From: Arthrobacter nitroguajacolicus_D
Lineage (GTDB): Bacteria > Actinomycetota > Actinomycetes > Actinomycetales > Micrococcaceae
Direction of reading: 5' to 3'
Assembly (NCBI RefSeq): GCF_031455195.1
Contig: NZ_JAVDSH010000010.1
Span: 1-64,000 of the forward strand
Length of the DNA stretch: 64,000 nt
Below are positions 42,354 through 51,221 of this stretch, in pieces. The stretch's first letter is position 1. Each line of letters opens with the position of its first letter. Position numbers and translations under genes: made by a program. The notes under the pieces were generated by a model. It ran no database searches. It saw nothing but the letters and a program-made list of their open reading frames with translations, and had not been told where the DNA came from.

Positions 42354-43076
42354 TTAGTTTTGGTCAGCCGGGATCCCGGCTACTATCTCGGCGCTGACGT
42401 CTTGCAGTGTACTGCCGTGGTCGCGTGCGTGCTTCAACATACGCTGGAGGGCGGACGCGTGGGGGATCTGGTGGCGTTCCATGAGAATGCCACAAGCCCG
42501 GTTCACCAGGTCCCGGCTGTGCAGGGCTGATTGGAGACCTTCGCTGATTCGCTTGGGAGTCTCCGCGCTTTGGATGTGCGAGAGGAGCGTGGCTGCGGGC
42601 GACGCGAAAAGCTCCAACAACTTTGCCGTGGTGGCATCGTAGGCTGAGGTTTCAGGTGAATAGACCTTGATGGCCCCTATGCTGCGGCCACCCGCCAGCA
42701 GGGGTGCGCTGATCACGGACTTGATGGGGAGGTCCCTGACGGATGCAGTCCATTCGGGCCACCGGATGTCGGCGCTGACGTCATGCACCAGTACCGTCTG
42801 TTCTGAAGCCCATGCGGTCAGGCACGGTCCTTCACCCAACTGGTACTGGAGGAAATCAGCCTCCTCCACCACCGCGTCCGTGAATCCCCTGCTGGTCCGG
42901 CGGCCCAGGGCATCAAGGATGGACACCCCTGCACCCAAGGTTCCGGGCACTGAATCCCAGATGGCCTGTGAAAGATTTTGGACCGCGTGGTCTACCTTTT
43001 CCTCTGTCAGCAGGAGGCCCAGAATTCTCCCGATGGCGGTGGAGAGTTCATCCAGAGGAAGCTGCTTCTTCGTCAT
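42354..43076 (-). CDS. GAF-ANTAR transcription antiterminator (1 of 2)
   Basis: 240 aa. N-terminal GAF sensor (about 25-165; GEGPCLTAWASEQTVLVHDVS is the typical GAF segment) and a C-terminal three-helix ANTAR domain (LHSRDLVNRACGILMERHQI...ALQRMLKHARDHGSTLQDVSAEIV). ANTAR domains bind paired hexaloop RNA hairpins and prevent termination. Targets are unknown; no convincing ANTAR hairpin pair was found in the 144-bp leader. Confidence 0.88.
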   Translation of the reverse strand: MTKKQLPLDELSTAIGRILGLLLTEEKVDHAVQNLSQAIWDSVPGTLGAGVSILDALGRRTSRGFTDAVVEEADFLQYQLGEGPCLTAWASEQTVLVHDVSADIRWPEWTASVRDLPIKSVISAPLLAGGRSIGAIKVYSPETSAYDATTAKLLELFASPAATLLSHIQSAETPKRISEGLQSALHSRDLVNRACGILMERHQIPHASALQRMLKHARDHGSTLQDVSAEIVAGIPADQN

Positions 43077-43220
43077 GGGTTCTCTCCGGCCGTCGGTGTC
43101 GGCTGGCCGACAAAGGAATGCAAGCGGCTCCTTGAAGTCCGCCCTATGGTCCCAGCCTAGTGGTTTTCCTGGAACAAGTCCGTGACAACGGACAGGTTCC
43201 CAGTCCTCAAAGGTGCCCAG

Positions 43221-43946
43221 TCATGAGCTCTCGCCATTGGGTTCCGGGTCCCCGCTCCGGGCCAGCATGTCCCTCGCGATGTCGTGGAGCCGCTGATTAC
43301 TGTTTCTGGCTGCCAAATGAAGGAGCTTCATTGCCGATTCCCTGCTGCAGCGGTTCTGCACCATGATCAGCGAAATCGCCGCGTCCACCACAGCCCTCGA
43401 ATCCAACACTGACCGCAGCGCCGCCGGGTAGGGGTCTGTGGAGTGCATTCGTAGGGCAAGTCTCAGGATTTTTGACAGAGACTCCGCATGTCTCTGCACC
43501 GCCTCGACAGTGTGGGAGTCAAATGCTTCCAGCTCGTTGGAGTAGCAGTTCAGTGCCGCACCGGACTCGCTGTCTGTACTTATAGGGACAGCGAGAATAC
43601 TGCGGACCGGCGTCCCCGAAATGGCATGGGCGTAGCCCTGCCAACGATCATCGGCGTACAGATCGGGAATCTGGACGAGCTGTCCGGTCCGTAACGCGGT
43701 GAGGCATGGTCCGTCGTTGAATTCATACTGCTTCTCGTCCAGCACCCGTGCGGCGTCCGTACTGCTGGCCACCGTGATTGGTCCGTCGTCGCGTTCAACC
43801 GTGATGGCGCACAGCATGGGTGTCTCACCACCCAAAAGGGAGGCGGAAATGGTGGTGAGCCCAAGGAGGAATTCGGAGAAGCCGGGACTTTCCAGGAGCA
43901 AGTCCTGTAACTCTTCGGCTGTGGGTACTGCGTTGTTCTGGGCCAT
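43221..43946 (-). CDS. GAF-ANTAR transcription antiterminator (2 of 2)
   Basis: 241 aa. Same architecture as its downstream neighbour: GAF domain (FNDGPCLTALRTGQLVQIPDLYAD) and ANTAR (LDSRAVVDAAISLIMVQNRCSRESAMKLLHLAARNSNQRLHDIAR). The ANTAR helix reads ISLIMVQN instead of the common GILMER, so its RNA specificity may differ. Paralogue pair separated by 144 bp. Ribosome site GAGG before the ATG. Signal unknown. Confidence 0.87.
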   Translation of the reverse strand: MAQNNAVPTAEELQDLLLESPGFSEFLLGLTTISASLLGGETPMLCAITVERDDGPITVASSTDAARVLDEKQYEFNDGPCLTALRTGQLVQIPDLYADDRWQGYAHAISGTPVRSILAVPISTDSESGAALNCYSNELEAFDSHTVEAVQRHAESLSKILRLALRMHSTDPYPAALRSVLDSRAVVDAAISLIMVQNRCSRESAMKLLHLAARNSNQRLHDIARDMLARSGDPEPNGESS

Positions 43947-44201
43947 GCGGCCTCAATTCCAGCAACGCCGGAGTCCACACATCTCCGGCTGGCGGCAGTA
44001 CGCTCGTGGTCGCGCAAAGCCCGGATATTCAACCCCGGACATCAACGCCACCCGAAATCTCCTACGTTCAACACTACGCTTGTGCATTGCGACAAGATAC
44101 AGACGGCCTCACCTGTTGGTAGGAAGGGGCCGTAACGGACAAGCACCACCCGCTCGCCTCGTCTGCAACGATGTATTTATCCGTACCAAAGGAGCACCTG
44201 G

Positions 44202-45206
44202 ATGGCCGTCACCATGAACGACGTCGCACGCGCGGCGGGGGTCTCGTTGAAGACGGTTTCCAACGTGATCAACAACTACGAGTTCATCCGGCCAGCCACC
44301 AAACAGCGCGTCCTGGATGCCATTGATGAGCTGGGTTACGAGACCAACCTGACGGCCCGCAGCCTCCGCTCGGGCAAGACCAGCATGCTCGGCCTGGTCC
44401 TGGCCGACCTCTCCATCCCGTACTACGCGGAACTGGCATCGGACATCATGAAAGCCGCGTGGGCCCGCGGCTACCGGGTGTTGGTAGAACAGACCGGCAA
44501 CGAGGCTGACCACGAAAAGGCGGCGCTCCAAGGCCAGTTCCGAACCCTTACTGACGGCCTCCTCTTCATTCCACTTGCCCTGGACGCTGAGCAGATCATT
44601 GCTGTTGCCGGCAAAAAGCCGTTGGTCCTGCTGGGTGAATTCGTGCAGGATCCGCGGCTGGACATGGTCCTCATCCAAAACCACCAAGCGGCCGCTGCGG
44701 TCACCACGCACCTTCTGGCCGGGGGTCGCCGTCGTATAGCCGTTTTAGGCGCGCACGACGGCGACACTGCCGGCAGTAGCGGCCTGCGTCTTGAGGGTTA
44801 CAAGGCTGCGCTCGCTGACGCTGGTGTGCCCTATGACCCGGCCCTCGTGGTGCCGTGCGATTGGCGGCGGGATGGCGGCGCCGCCGCCACGTCCGGACTG
44901 CTGGGCAGCGGAGTGGAGTTCGACGCTGTCTTCGGACTCAACGATGCCCTCGCTTTGGGGGCGCTGCATGAGCTTCTGGTCCGTGGCAGGAAAGTCCCGG
45001 AGGAGATTGCCGTTGCTGGTTTCGATGATATTGACGAGGCGCGGTTCGCGTCGCCGTCCTTGACCACAGTGGCGCCGGGGCGCACGGAAATCGCGGAGCG
45101 CGCCGTCGAACTTCTCATCGGGCGGATTGAAAGCAAGGACGCGGCGCTCACTGTCCAGCAACCGGAGGCGGCGTTCGAGCTGCGGGTCAGGCAGTCCGCG
45201 CGCTAG
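44202..45206 (+). CDS. LacI family transcriptional regulator
   Basis: 334 aa. N-terminal LacI HTH with hinge (MNDVARAAGVSLKTVSNVIN, residues 5-24) and a periplasmic-binding-like sugar domain. AAAGGAG ribosome site. Followed after 18 bp by the D-threonine-aldolase-like gene, its likeliest cotranscribed partner. LacI proteins usually control sugar genes; none except the GH51 remnant is nearby. Confidence 0.9.
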   Translation: MAVTMNDVARAAGVSLKTVSNVINNYEFIRPATKQRVLDAIDELGYETNLTARSLRSGKTSMLGLVLADLSIPYYAELASDIMKAAWARGYRVLVEQTGNEADHEKAALQGQFRTLTDGLLFIPLALDAEQIIAVAGKKPLVLLGEFVQDPRLDMVLIQNHQAAAAVTTHLLAGGRRRIAVLGAHDGDTAGSSGLRLEGYKAALADAGVPYDPALVVPCDWRRDGGAAATSGLLGSGVEFDAVFGLNDALALGALHELLVRGRKVPEEIAVAGFDDIDEARFASPSLTTVAPGRTEIAERAVELLIGRIESKDAALTVQQPEAAFELRVRQSAR

Positions 45207-45224
45207 GACGTTAGGGTTTGAGGA

Positions 45225-46325
45225 ATGAACGTCATCCCTGCTGAAGTCATCACCCCTGCCGTCCTGATCGACGTCGATGTCCTTGACCGGAACATCGAAC
45301 GGATGGCGTCCAGCATGCACGGCCGCGGGCTCGGGCTCCGGCCGCACGTGAAGACGCATAAGACGCTGGAGATCGCGCGAAAGCAGCTGTCAGCCGGGGC
45401 CGTGGGGATCACCGTTGCCACCATCGGCGAGGCCGAGGTCTTCGCGGCAGATGGAGTGAAGGACATCTTCATCGCGTACCCGCTCTGGGTTGAAGCCCCT
45501 CACGCGGAACGGCTTCGCGCTTTGCTGGCATCCTGCCGCCTAGCCGTTGGCGTGGATTCGGCAGAAAGTGCGACGGCGATGGGCCGCCAACTCGGAGCCG
45601 ACGCAGCAAACGTTGAGGTGCTGATCGAAGTGGACAGCGGACACCATCGCAGCGGCGTGCTGCCGGACGAAGTGGTGGCTGTTGCCGACGCGGCGGCTGC
45701 CGCCGGACTGAGCGTGCAGGGCGTCTTCACATTCCCGGGCCACAGCTACAAGCCCGGCATGCCGACTGGCGCGGCGAGTAATGAGAATGAGGCACTGGGC
45801 TTGGCGGCGACGGCGATGACGTCGGCAGGCTTCGAAGTCACCACCATCAGCGGAGGATCCACGCCTACTGCCTTGATTGACGGCGAAACGGTAGCCACGG
45901 AGCTCCGTCCGGGAGTATACGTGTTTGGCGATGCCCAGCAATTGGAGCTTGAGCGGTGCACGTGGGACGACATCGCTTTGACTGTCGCAGCCACCGTCGT
46001 CAGCCGCCACGAAGCCGCGGGCGGAAACGTGCGCCGGGTTGTGGTGGACGCCGGCAGCAAGATCCTGGGCAGCGACCGACCGGACTGGGCCACAGGTTAT
46101 GGGCGGCTTCCCGAGTATCCCGAAGCCAAGGTGTCCGCATTGTCCGAACATCATGCAACGGTTGTGTGGCCGGATTCGTCGGAACTCCCGGCGCTTGGTA
46201 CGCGGCTCCGTCTGATTCCCAACCACGTGTGCCTCACCATGAACCTGGTGGACGAGGTCACCGTGGTGCGTTCGGGGGCCGTCGTGGAGCAGTGGGCTGT
46301 GGCGGCCCGCGGGCGCAACAACTAG
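45225..46325 (+). CDS. D-threonine aldolase / D-serine dehydratase-like PLP enzyme
   Basis: 366 aa, fold-type III (alanine-racemase-like). N-terminal TIM barrel with PLP lysine Lys43 in LRPHVKTHKT, and a C-terminal D-serine-dehydratase-like domain with the metal-binding motif PNHVCLTMN near the end. Members cleave D-threonine or 3-hydroxyaspartate, or dehydrate D-serine. TAGGGT lies 7 nt before the ATG, so it may also be expressed from its own leaderless promoter inside the LacI unit. The stop interlocks with the flavin reductase stop (CTAG). Confidence 0.87.
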   Translation: MNVIPAEVITPAVLIDVDVLDRNIERMASSMHGRGLGLRPHVKTHKTLEIARKQLSAGAVGITVATIGEAEVFAADGVKDIFIAYPLWVEAPHAERLRALLASCRLAVGVDSAESATAMGRQLGADAANVEVLIEVDSGHHRSGVLPDEVVAVADAAAAAGLSVQGVFTFPGHSYKPGMPTGAASNENEALGLAATAMTSAGFEVTTISGGSTPTALIDGETVATELRPGVYVFGDAQQLELERCTWDDIALTVAATVVSRHEAAGGNVRRVVVDAGSKILGSDRPDWATGYGRLPEYPEAKVSALSEHHATVVWPDSSELPALGTRLRLIPNHVCLTMNLVDEVTVVRSGAVVEQWAVAARGRNN

Positions 46326-46843
46326 CCCAGCGACGGAACGCTCTTAAACACCGTGTGGAATTCGCGGTTGTGGTAAACCAGCGGAGCTGAACTGGAAGCA
46401 CTGGACCTGATATCCAGGACCTCCGCGGCCAGAAGTACGGAGCTGCCCAGGGCTGCCCGGTGGACGATTTCGCAGCGAAGCGCCCATTGGGCCTCCTTGA
46501 GCAGGGGCTCACCTGTGGGCAGCACCTCCCAGTCCATGGTCTCGGTGAAACGTGGAGCCGCCGGGTTGGCGAAAATCCGGACGAGTTCCAACTGGTCGGC
46601 GCTTACCAGGTGCACCACGATCGTCTGGGCCGCCGCAATGACGGATGCGGATCGCCCGCTCGTGACTGAGAATGCCAGCGTCGGTGGATCGACGGCCACT
46701 GATGCCACCGATGATGCAGTGAGCCCCACCGCGCCGTCGGGTCCGGTGGCCGTAACGATGGCGACGCCTGCCGGATGGCCGCGGAACGCGCTCTTGAAGA
46801 GTTCGCTGACTTCCGTGGATGGCAGGGGTTGGGGACGGCTCAT
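46322..46843 (-). CDS. Flavin reductase family protein
   Basis: 173 aa, flavin-reductase-like split-barrel: FRGHPAGVAIVTATGPDGAVGLTASS, then DPPTLAFSVTSGRSAS and a C-terminal LVYHNREFHTV. Supplies reduced FMN/FAD to a two-component monooxygenase, none of which is next to it. GAGG ribosome site 8 nt before the ATG. Divergent from ureABC with a 20-bp perfect palindrome about 70 bp from its start, probably its operator. Confidence 0.87.
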   Translation of the reverse strand: MSRPQPLPSTEVSELFKSAFRGHPAGVAIVTATGPDGAVGLTASSVASVAVDPPTLAFSVTSGRSASVIAAAQTIVVHLVSADQLELVRIFANPAAPRFTETMDWEVLPTGEPLLKEAQWALRCEIVHRAALGSSVLLAAEVLDIRSSASSSAPLVYHNREFHTVFKSVPSLG

Positions 46844-46910
46844 TCAAACACCTCGGGGGACTGGCTGGGATGGCGCCGGATCTCGTGCACTCACCGGAAG
46901 CGATGCTAGG

Positions 46911-46930
46911 ACCTCAACATATGTTGAGGT
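46911..46930. promoter_or_regulatory. Perfect 20-bp palindrome, putative operator
   Basis: ACCTCAACATATGTTGAGGT, fully self-complementary, 68 bp before the flavin reductase start and 114 bp before ureA. It looks like a MarR-type operator controlling the flavin reductase. No MarR gene is in the window. Confidence 0.6.
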
Positions 46931-46968
46931 CAATTCGGGGCAATTTGACCCCCGACTGAGACGCTTTG

Positions 46969-46984
46969 GTAACTTCTCGGAAAC
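46969..46984 (+). promoter_or_regulatory. GlnR-type box upstream of ureA
   Basis: GTAAC-TTCTCG-GAAAC matches the published actinobacterial GlnR consensus gTnAC-n6-GaAAC exactly. It lies 60 bp before the ureA ATG, with a possible -10 (TACGCT) 11 bp further. Nitrogen control of urease is inferred. Confidence 0.6.
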
Positions 46985-47043
46985 CTCCGCTCCCTACGCT
47001 GGTCACATCTGTCATTGCCCGTGCCCAGCTTTCAGGAGAATCA

Positions 47044-47346
47044 ATGCATCTTTTGCCCCGTGAGCAGGAGAAACTCATGATCGTAGTGGCCGCCGACCTT
47101 GCCCGGCGCCGCCAAGGACGCGGGCTCAAGCTCAACTACCCCGAGGCTGTGGCGATCATCAGCTACGAGCTCATCGAAGGCGCACGCGACGGCAGAACGG
47201 TCGCCCAGCTGATGAGCTACGGAACCACGCTTCTCCGCCGCGAAGACGTGATGGAAGGCGTACCGGAAATGATCCATGACGTCCAGATCGAGGCCACCTT
47301 CCCTGACGGCACCAAGCTCGTCACCGTGCACAACCCCATCCGATAG
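47044..47346 (+). CDS. ureA: Urease subunit gamma
   Basis: 100 aa, normal length. Begins MHLLPREQEKLMIVVAADLARRR and contains LKLNYPEAVAIISYELIEGARDG, the family signature. ATG with AGGAG upstream; the open frame extends further but unlike the family. First gene of ureABCEFGD plus a nickel permease. Structural subunit of the Ni urease (UreABC)3. Confidence 0.96.
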   Translation: MHLLPREQEKLMIVVAADLARRRQGRGLKLNYPEAVAIISYELIEGARDGRTVAQLMSYGTTLLRREDVMEGVPEMIHDVQIEATFPDGTKLVTVHNPIR

Positions 47347-47353
47347 GAGCCCC

Positions 47354-47722
47354 ATGATCCCCGGTGAATACAGGCTCCAGCAAGGCACCATTGCGTGCAA
47401 CAGCGGCCGCGAGGCGATCGCCGTCGAAGTCGTAAACCGCGGCGACAGGCCCGTCCAGATTGGTTCGCACTACCACTTTGCCGAGGCGAACCGCGCCCTG
47501 GAATTCGACCGCAAAGCCGCCTACGGCCGCCGCCTCGACATTCCTGCAGGCACAGCCGCGCGCTTCGAACCTGGGGACAGGAAAACTGTCCAACTGATTG
47601 AGATCGCCGGGTCCCGTGAAGTCTTCGGCCTCAGCAACGCAGTCAATGGAAAGCTCGATCGCGGAACCGGGGTTGCCGGGGAACCCCGCCCGGGCGTCGC
47701 AGCGGAAAGGGACCACCAGTGA
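47354..47722 (+). CDS. ureB: Urease subunit beta
   Basis: 122 aa. Begins MIPGEYRLQQGTI and has the conserved VEVVNRGDRPVQIGSHYHFAEAN and EPGDRKTVQLIEIAG stretches. ATG at 47354 lies 7 nt after ureA, with AGGAG overlapping the ureA stop. It overlaps ureC by 4 bp (GTGA). Structural subunit. Confidence 0.96.
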   Translation: MIPGEYRLQQGTIACNSGREAIAVEVVNRGDRPVQIGSHYHFAEANRALEFDRKAAYGRRLDIPAGTAARFEPGDRKTVQLIEIAGSREVFGLSNAVNGKLDRGTGVAGEPRPGVAAERDHQ

Positions 47723-49449
47723 GTTTCGAGATTCCCCGCAAGCAGTACGCCGAGCTGTATGGCCCGACGACGGGCGATGCTATCCGCCTTGCCGACACTG
47801 AGCTGTTCCTCGAAATCGAGAAGGACCACACGGTCTACGGCGATGAAGTAGTGTTCGGCGGCGGCAAGGTCATCCGCGACGGCATGGGCCAGAACGGCCA
47901 ACTCACCCGCGCAGAGGACATCCCGGACACCGTCATCACCAACGTGATCGTCCTGGACTACAGCGGAATCTACAAAGCGGACGTTGCCCTCAAGGACGGC
48001 CATATCTTCAAGATCGGCAAGGCCGGGAACCCGCAGATCACCGACGGCGTGGACATCGTGATCGGCGCGAGCACCGAGATCATCGCCGGCGAACGGAAAA
48101 TCCTCACCGCCGGAGGCATCGACACCCACATCCACTTCATCTCCCCGGAGCAAGTACCCACGGCGTTGTGCAACGGCATCACCACCATGGTTGGCGGCGG
48201 CACCGGCCCCGCTGAAGGAACCAAAGCCACCACCATCACGCCCGGTGCTTGGCACATCTCGCGGATGCTCCAGGCCGTGGAAGGGTTGCCCGTTAACATC
48301 GGCCTGTTCGGAAAGGGCCACGCGTCCGCCGTCGAGCCCCTCGCCGAGCAGATCCGCGCAGGCGCCGTGGGGCTCAAAGTCCATGAGGACTGGGGCTCAA
48401 CAACGTCCTCGATCGACATGTCCCTGCGCGTTGCGGACGAATACGACGTCCAGGTAGCCATCCACACCGACACCCTCAACGAATGCGGTTTCGTGGAAGA
48501 CACTATCCGGGCAATCGACGGACGCGTCATCCACACCTTCCACACCGAAGGTGCCGGAGGAGGGCACGCGCCGGACATCATCAAGATCGCCGGTCTGCCC
48601 AACGTTCTCCCCGCATCCACCAACCCCACGCTGCCGTACACCAAGAACACCATCGAAGAGCACCTGGACATGCTCATGGTCTGCCACCACCTCAACCCGG
48701 ACATCCCGGAAGACGTGGCCTTTGCAGACTCCCGCATCCGCGCCGAAACGATCGCCGCCGAGGACGTCCTCCACGACCTCGGAATCTTCGCCATCACCTC
48801 CTCCGACTCCCAGGCCATGGGCCGTGTGGGCGAAGTAGTGACCCGGACGTGGCAAGTAGCGGACGCCATGAAACGCCAGCGCGGCGTGCTGAAAGACCCG
48901 ACCGGCGCTGCCCATGGATCCGACGGATCGGACAATTTCCGGCTCAAGCGCTACGTGGCCAAATACACCATCAACGCGGCCATCGCACAGGGCATGGCAG
49001 ACGTCATCGGCTCCGTTGAAGAGGGCAAATTCGCTGACCTCGTCCTCTGGGACCCTGCGTTCTTTGGCGTGAAACCCGAATTGGTCATCAAGGGCGGGCA
49101 GATCGCCTACGCCCTCATGGGCGACTCCAACGGTTCCATCCCCACCCCGCAACCGCGCACCATGCGGCCTATGTTCGCCACCTACGGGAAAGCCCTCCAA
49201 CAGACGTCCATCACGTTCCTGTCCAAGGCAGCCATCGACGCCGGAGTGCCCGCCGAACTCGGCCTCGAACGCATCATCAAACCCGTGTCCGGCATCCGCA
49301 ACCTCACCAAAGCGGACCTGAAACACAACGGCGAAACCCCGGACATCGCCGTCGACCCCGAAACCTACAAAGTGACGGTCGACGGCGAAGAAGTCACCTC
49401 CCAGCCGTCCGATGTGCTGCCCATGGCGCAGCGCTATTTCCTCTTCTAG
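47719..49449 (+). CDS. ureC: Urease subunit alpha (catalytic)
   Basis: 576 aa, full length. Ni ligands His137 and His139 in DTHIHF, carbamylated Lys220 in GLKVHEDW, and the mobile flap with Cys322-His323 in MVCHHLNP. All residues needed for the dinuclear nickel site are seen. GTG start overlaps ureB by 4 bp. Hydrolyses urea to ammonia and carbamate in the cytoplasm. Confidence 0.98.
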   Translation: MSFEIPRKQYAELYGPTTGDAIRLADTELFLEIEKDHTVYGDEVVFGGGKVIRDGMGQNGQLTRAEDIPDTVITNVIVLDYSGIYKADVALKDGHIFKIGKAGNPQITDGVDIVIGASTEIIAGERKILTAGGIDTHIHFISPEQVPTALCNGITTMVGGGTGPAEGTKATTITPGAWHISRMLQAVEGLPVNIGLFGKGHASAVEPLAEQIRAGAVGLKVHEDWGSTTSSIDMSLRVADEYDVQVAIHTDTLNECGFVEDTIRAIDGRVIHTFHTEGAGGGHAPDIIKIAGLPNVLPASTNPTLPYTKNTIEEHLDMLMVCHHLNPDIPEDVAFADSRIRAETIAAEDVLHDLGIFAITSSDSQAMGRVGEVVTRTWQVADAMKRQRGVLKDPTGAAHGSDGSDNFRLKRYVAKYTINAAIAQGMADVIGSVEEGKFADLVLWDPAFFGVKPELVIKGGQIAYALMGDSNGSIPTPQPRTMRPMFATYGKALQQTSITFLSKAAIDAGVPAELGLERIIKPVSGIRNLTKADLKHNGETPDIAVDPETYKVTVDGEEVTSQPSDVLPMAQRYFLF

Positions 49450-49455
49450 GACCCC

Positions 49456-49932
49456 ATGATCATCGAAAAAATCCTCGGCAACCTGCACGAACAACCCTTG
49501 GATGCCTTCGCGGGGCGCCACACGGAAAAGGTGGTGCTCCCCAGCGCCCTGCTGGTCAAACGCATCCAACGCGTCACCACCGACCATGGCAAGGAACTCG
49601 GAATCCGCCTCCCCTCCGGGACCGGCGACCTCCGCGACGGCGACATCCTTGCCATGGACGACACCAACCTCATCGTCATCTCCGTGCTGCCTACCGATGT
49701 CCTGGTGATGGCGCCGAGGAGCATCCACGAGATGGGGGTCGTGGCACATTCGCTCGGCAACCGGCACTTGCAGGCACAGTTCTTCGATGCTTCGTCCGAG
49801 TACAAAGCCGAAGTAATGGTCTGCCAGTATGACCACACGGTCGAAGACTATGTGAAGAGTGTCGGCGTCCCCTACGACAGGCAAGAGCGGGTCATGCCGG
49901 TGCCGTTCCGCCATGCTGAGCACTCGCACTAG
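49456..49932 (+). CDS. ureE: Urease accessory protein UreE
   Basis: 158 aa. N-terminal peptide-binding domain (TDHGKELGIRLPSGTGDLRDGDIL) and a metal-binding domain with GNRHLQAQFF. The C-terminal tail has only a modest histidine content (FRHAEHSH), not the long His stretch of Klebsiella. Nickel metallochaperone delivering Ni to UreG/apo-urease. Starts 7 nt after ureC. Confidence 0.93.
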   Translation: MIIEKILGNLHEQPLDAFAGRHTEKVVLPSALLVKRIQRVTTDHGKELGIRLPSGTGDLRDGDILAMDDTNLIVISVLPTDVLVMAPRSIHEMGVVAHSLGNRHLQAQFFDASSEYKAEVMVCQYDHTVEDYVKSVGVPYDRQERVMPVPFRHAEHSH

Positions 49933-50590
49933 TCAGCTGGCTCTTCAACAGTTGACCGACTCGGCCTTGCCTACGGGGGCGTTTGCTCATTCTTTGGGGT
50001 TTGAGAGCTATATCGAGCGTGGGCTGGTTTGTGATGAAACCACCTTCAGCGCGTGGTTGCATGCCTTCATTGCCCAGCAGCTGACTTATTCCGATGGGGT
50101 GGCTATCCGCTTCCTATATGAGGGGGTGGAAGTTGGTTTGTTGGATGGGGTGTTGTCCGGGCAGTTGTTGGCTCGGGAGGTGCGGGAGGCGTCCCTGAAA
50201 ATGGGCGGGCGGCTCTTGGAGATTGGCAGTGAGGTGTTCCCGTCCGGGGAGTTGGAGGGTTACCGGGAGTTGGTCCGTGGGGGAGGCGCGTCGGGGCACC
50301 AGCCCTTGGCTTTTGGGGTCATCGCCCGGTCTCTGGAGGTGCCCTTTGAGGAGGCGGTTTCGGCGTATCTCTTTGCCACCGTGACTTCCCTGACCCAGAA
50401 CGCCGTGCGCGCCATTCCGCTCGGGCAGAACGCCGGGCAGCGGGTACTTCGGGACGCGCACGACGCCGTCGCTACCGCCATCAACGTTGTAGCACAGCTG
50501 TGCTGGGACGACTTTGGGGCAGTGAGCCCCGGACTTGAAATTTCACAGATGCGGCACGAGCGGCAACGCGCCCGCATGTTCATGAGCTAA
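49913..50590 (+). CDS. ureF: Urease accessory protein UreF
   Basis: 225 aa, helical. Begins near LALQQLTDSALPTGAFAHSLGFES, the family hallmark. The ATG at 49913 overlaps the end of ureE by 20 bp; the longer frame is unlikely. GTPase-regulating partner of UreG in the UreDFG complex. Codons are visibly more G/T-ended than in ureC and ureG. Confidence 0.93.
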   Translation: MLSTRTSQLALQQLTDSALPTGAFAHSLGFESYIERGLVCDETTFSAWLHAFIAQQLTYSDGVAIRFLYEGVEVGLLDGVLSGQLLAREVREASLKMGGRLLEIGSEVFPSGELEGYRELVRGGGASGHQPLAFGVIARSLEVPFEEAVSAYLFATVTSLTQNAVRAIPLGQNAGQRVLRDAHDAVATAINVVAQLCWDDFGAVSPGLEISQMRHERQRARMFMS

Positions 50591-50603
50591 ACAAGGAGGA
50601 CAG

Positions 50604-51221
50604 ATGACAGAACCCATCAAGATCGGTGTAGGTGGACCCGTCGGAGCAGGCAAGACCCAGCTCGTGGAACGCATCACCCGGCACATGAGCGGCGACATCT
50701 CCATGGCCGCCATCACCAACGACATCTACACCATTGAGGACGCCAAAATCCTCGCCGCCAACGGCATCCTCCCCGAGGACCGGATCATCGGCGTCGAAAC
50801 CGGTGGGTGCCCGCACACTGCCATCCGCGAAGACACCTCCATGAATACCGCGGCCATCGAAGAACTGAAATCCCGCCACCCGGACCTCCAGGTCATTTTC
50901 GTCGAATCCGGCGGTGACAACCTCTCCGCCACCTTCAGCCCCGAACTCGTCGACTTCTCCATCTACATCATCGACGTTGCACAAGGCGAAAAGATCCCCC
51001 GCAAAGCTGGGCAAGGCATGATCAAATCCGACCTTTTCATCATCAATAAAACAGACCTCGCCCCCCACGTCGGGGCGGACCTGGCCGTCATGGAGAGGGA
51101 CTCCAAGGAGTTCCGCGGCAATAAACCGTTCTGTTTCACCAACCTGAAAACTGACGAAGGGCTCGAAAACGTCCTGAGCTGGATCCGGCGGGATGTCTTG
51201 ATGCTCGACTTGGCGCAATGA
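50604..51221 (+). CDS. ureG: Urease accessory GTPase UreG
   Basis: 205 aa SIMIBI GTPase. P-loop GPVGAGKTQ (11-19), the metal-binding Cys-Pro-His in GGCPHTAIREDTS and the G4-like NKTDLAP. Drives GTP-dependent nickel insertion. AAGGAGG ribosome site. Ends with an ATGA overlap with ureD. Confidence 0.96.
   Translation: MTEPIKIGVGGPVGAGKTQLVERITRHMSGDISMAAITNDIYTIEDAKILAANGILPEDRIIGVETGGCPHTAIREDTSMNTAAIEELKSRHPDLQVIFVESGGDNLSATFSPELVDFSIYIIDVAQGEKIPRKAGQGMIKSDLFIINKTDLAPHVGADLAVMERDSKEFRGNKPFCFTNLKTDEGLENVLSWIRRDVLMLDLAQ

Noticed and set aside
43077..43220. Possible ANTAR-target RNA hairpins before the first GAF-ANTAR gene
   Set aside because: Two stems can be drawn (around 43098-43111 and 43169-43199), but the loops are 2-4 nt or lack the A1/G4 hexaloop pattern.
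48397..49929. Minus-strand open frame of 510 codons opposite ureC/ureE
   Set aside because: Mirror of conserved urease codons; ureC and ureE on the plus strand are certain.
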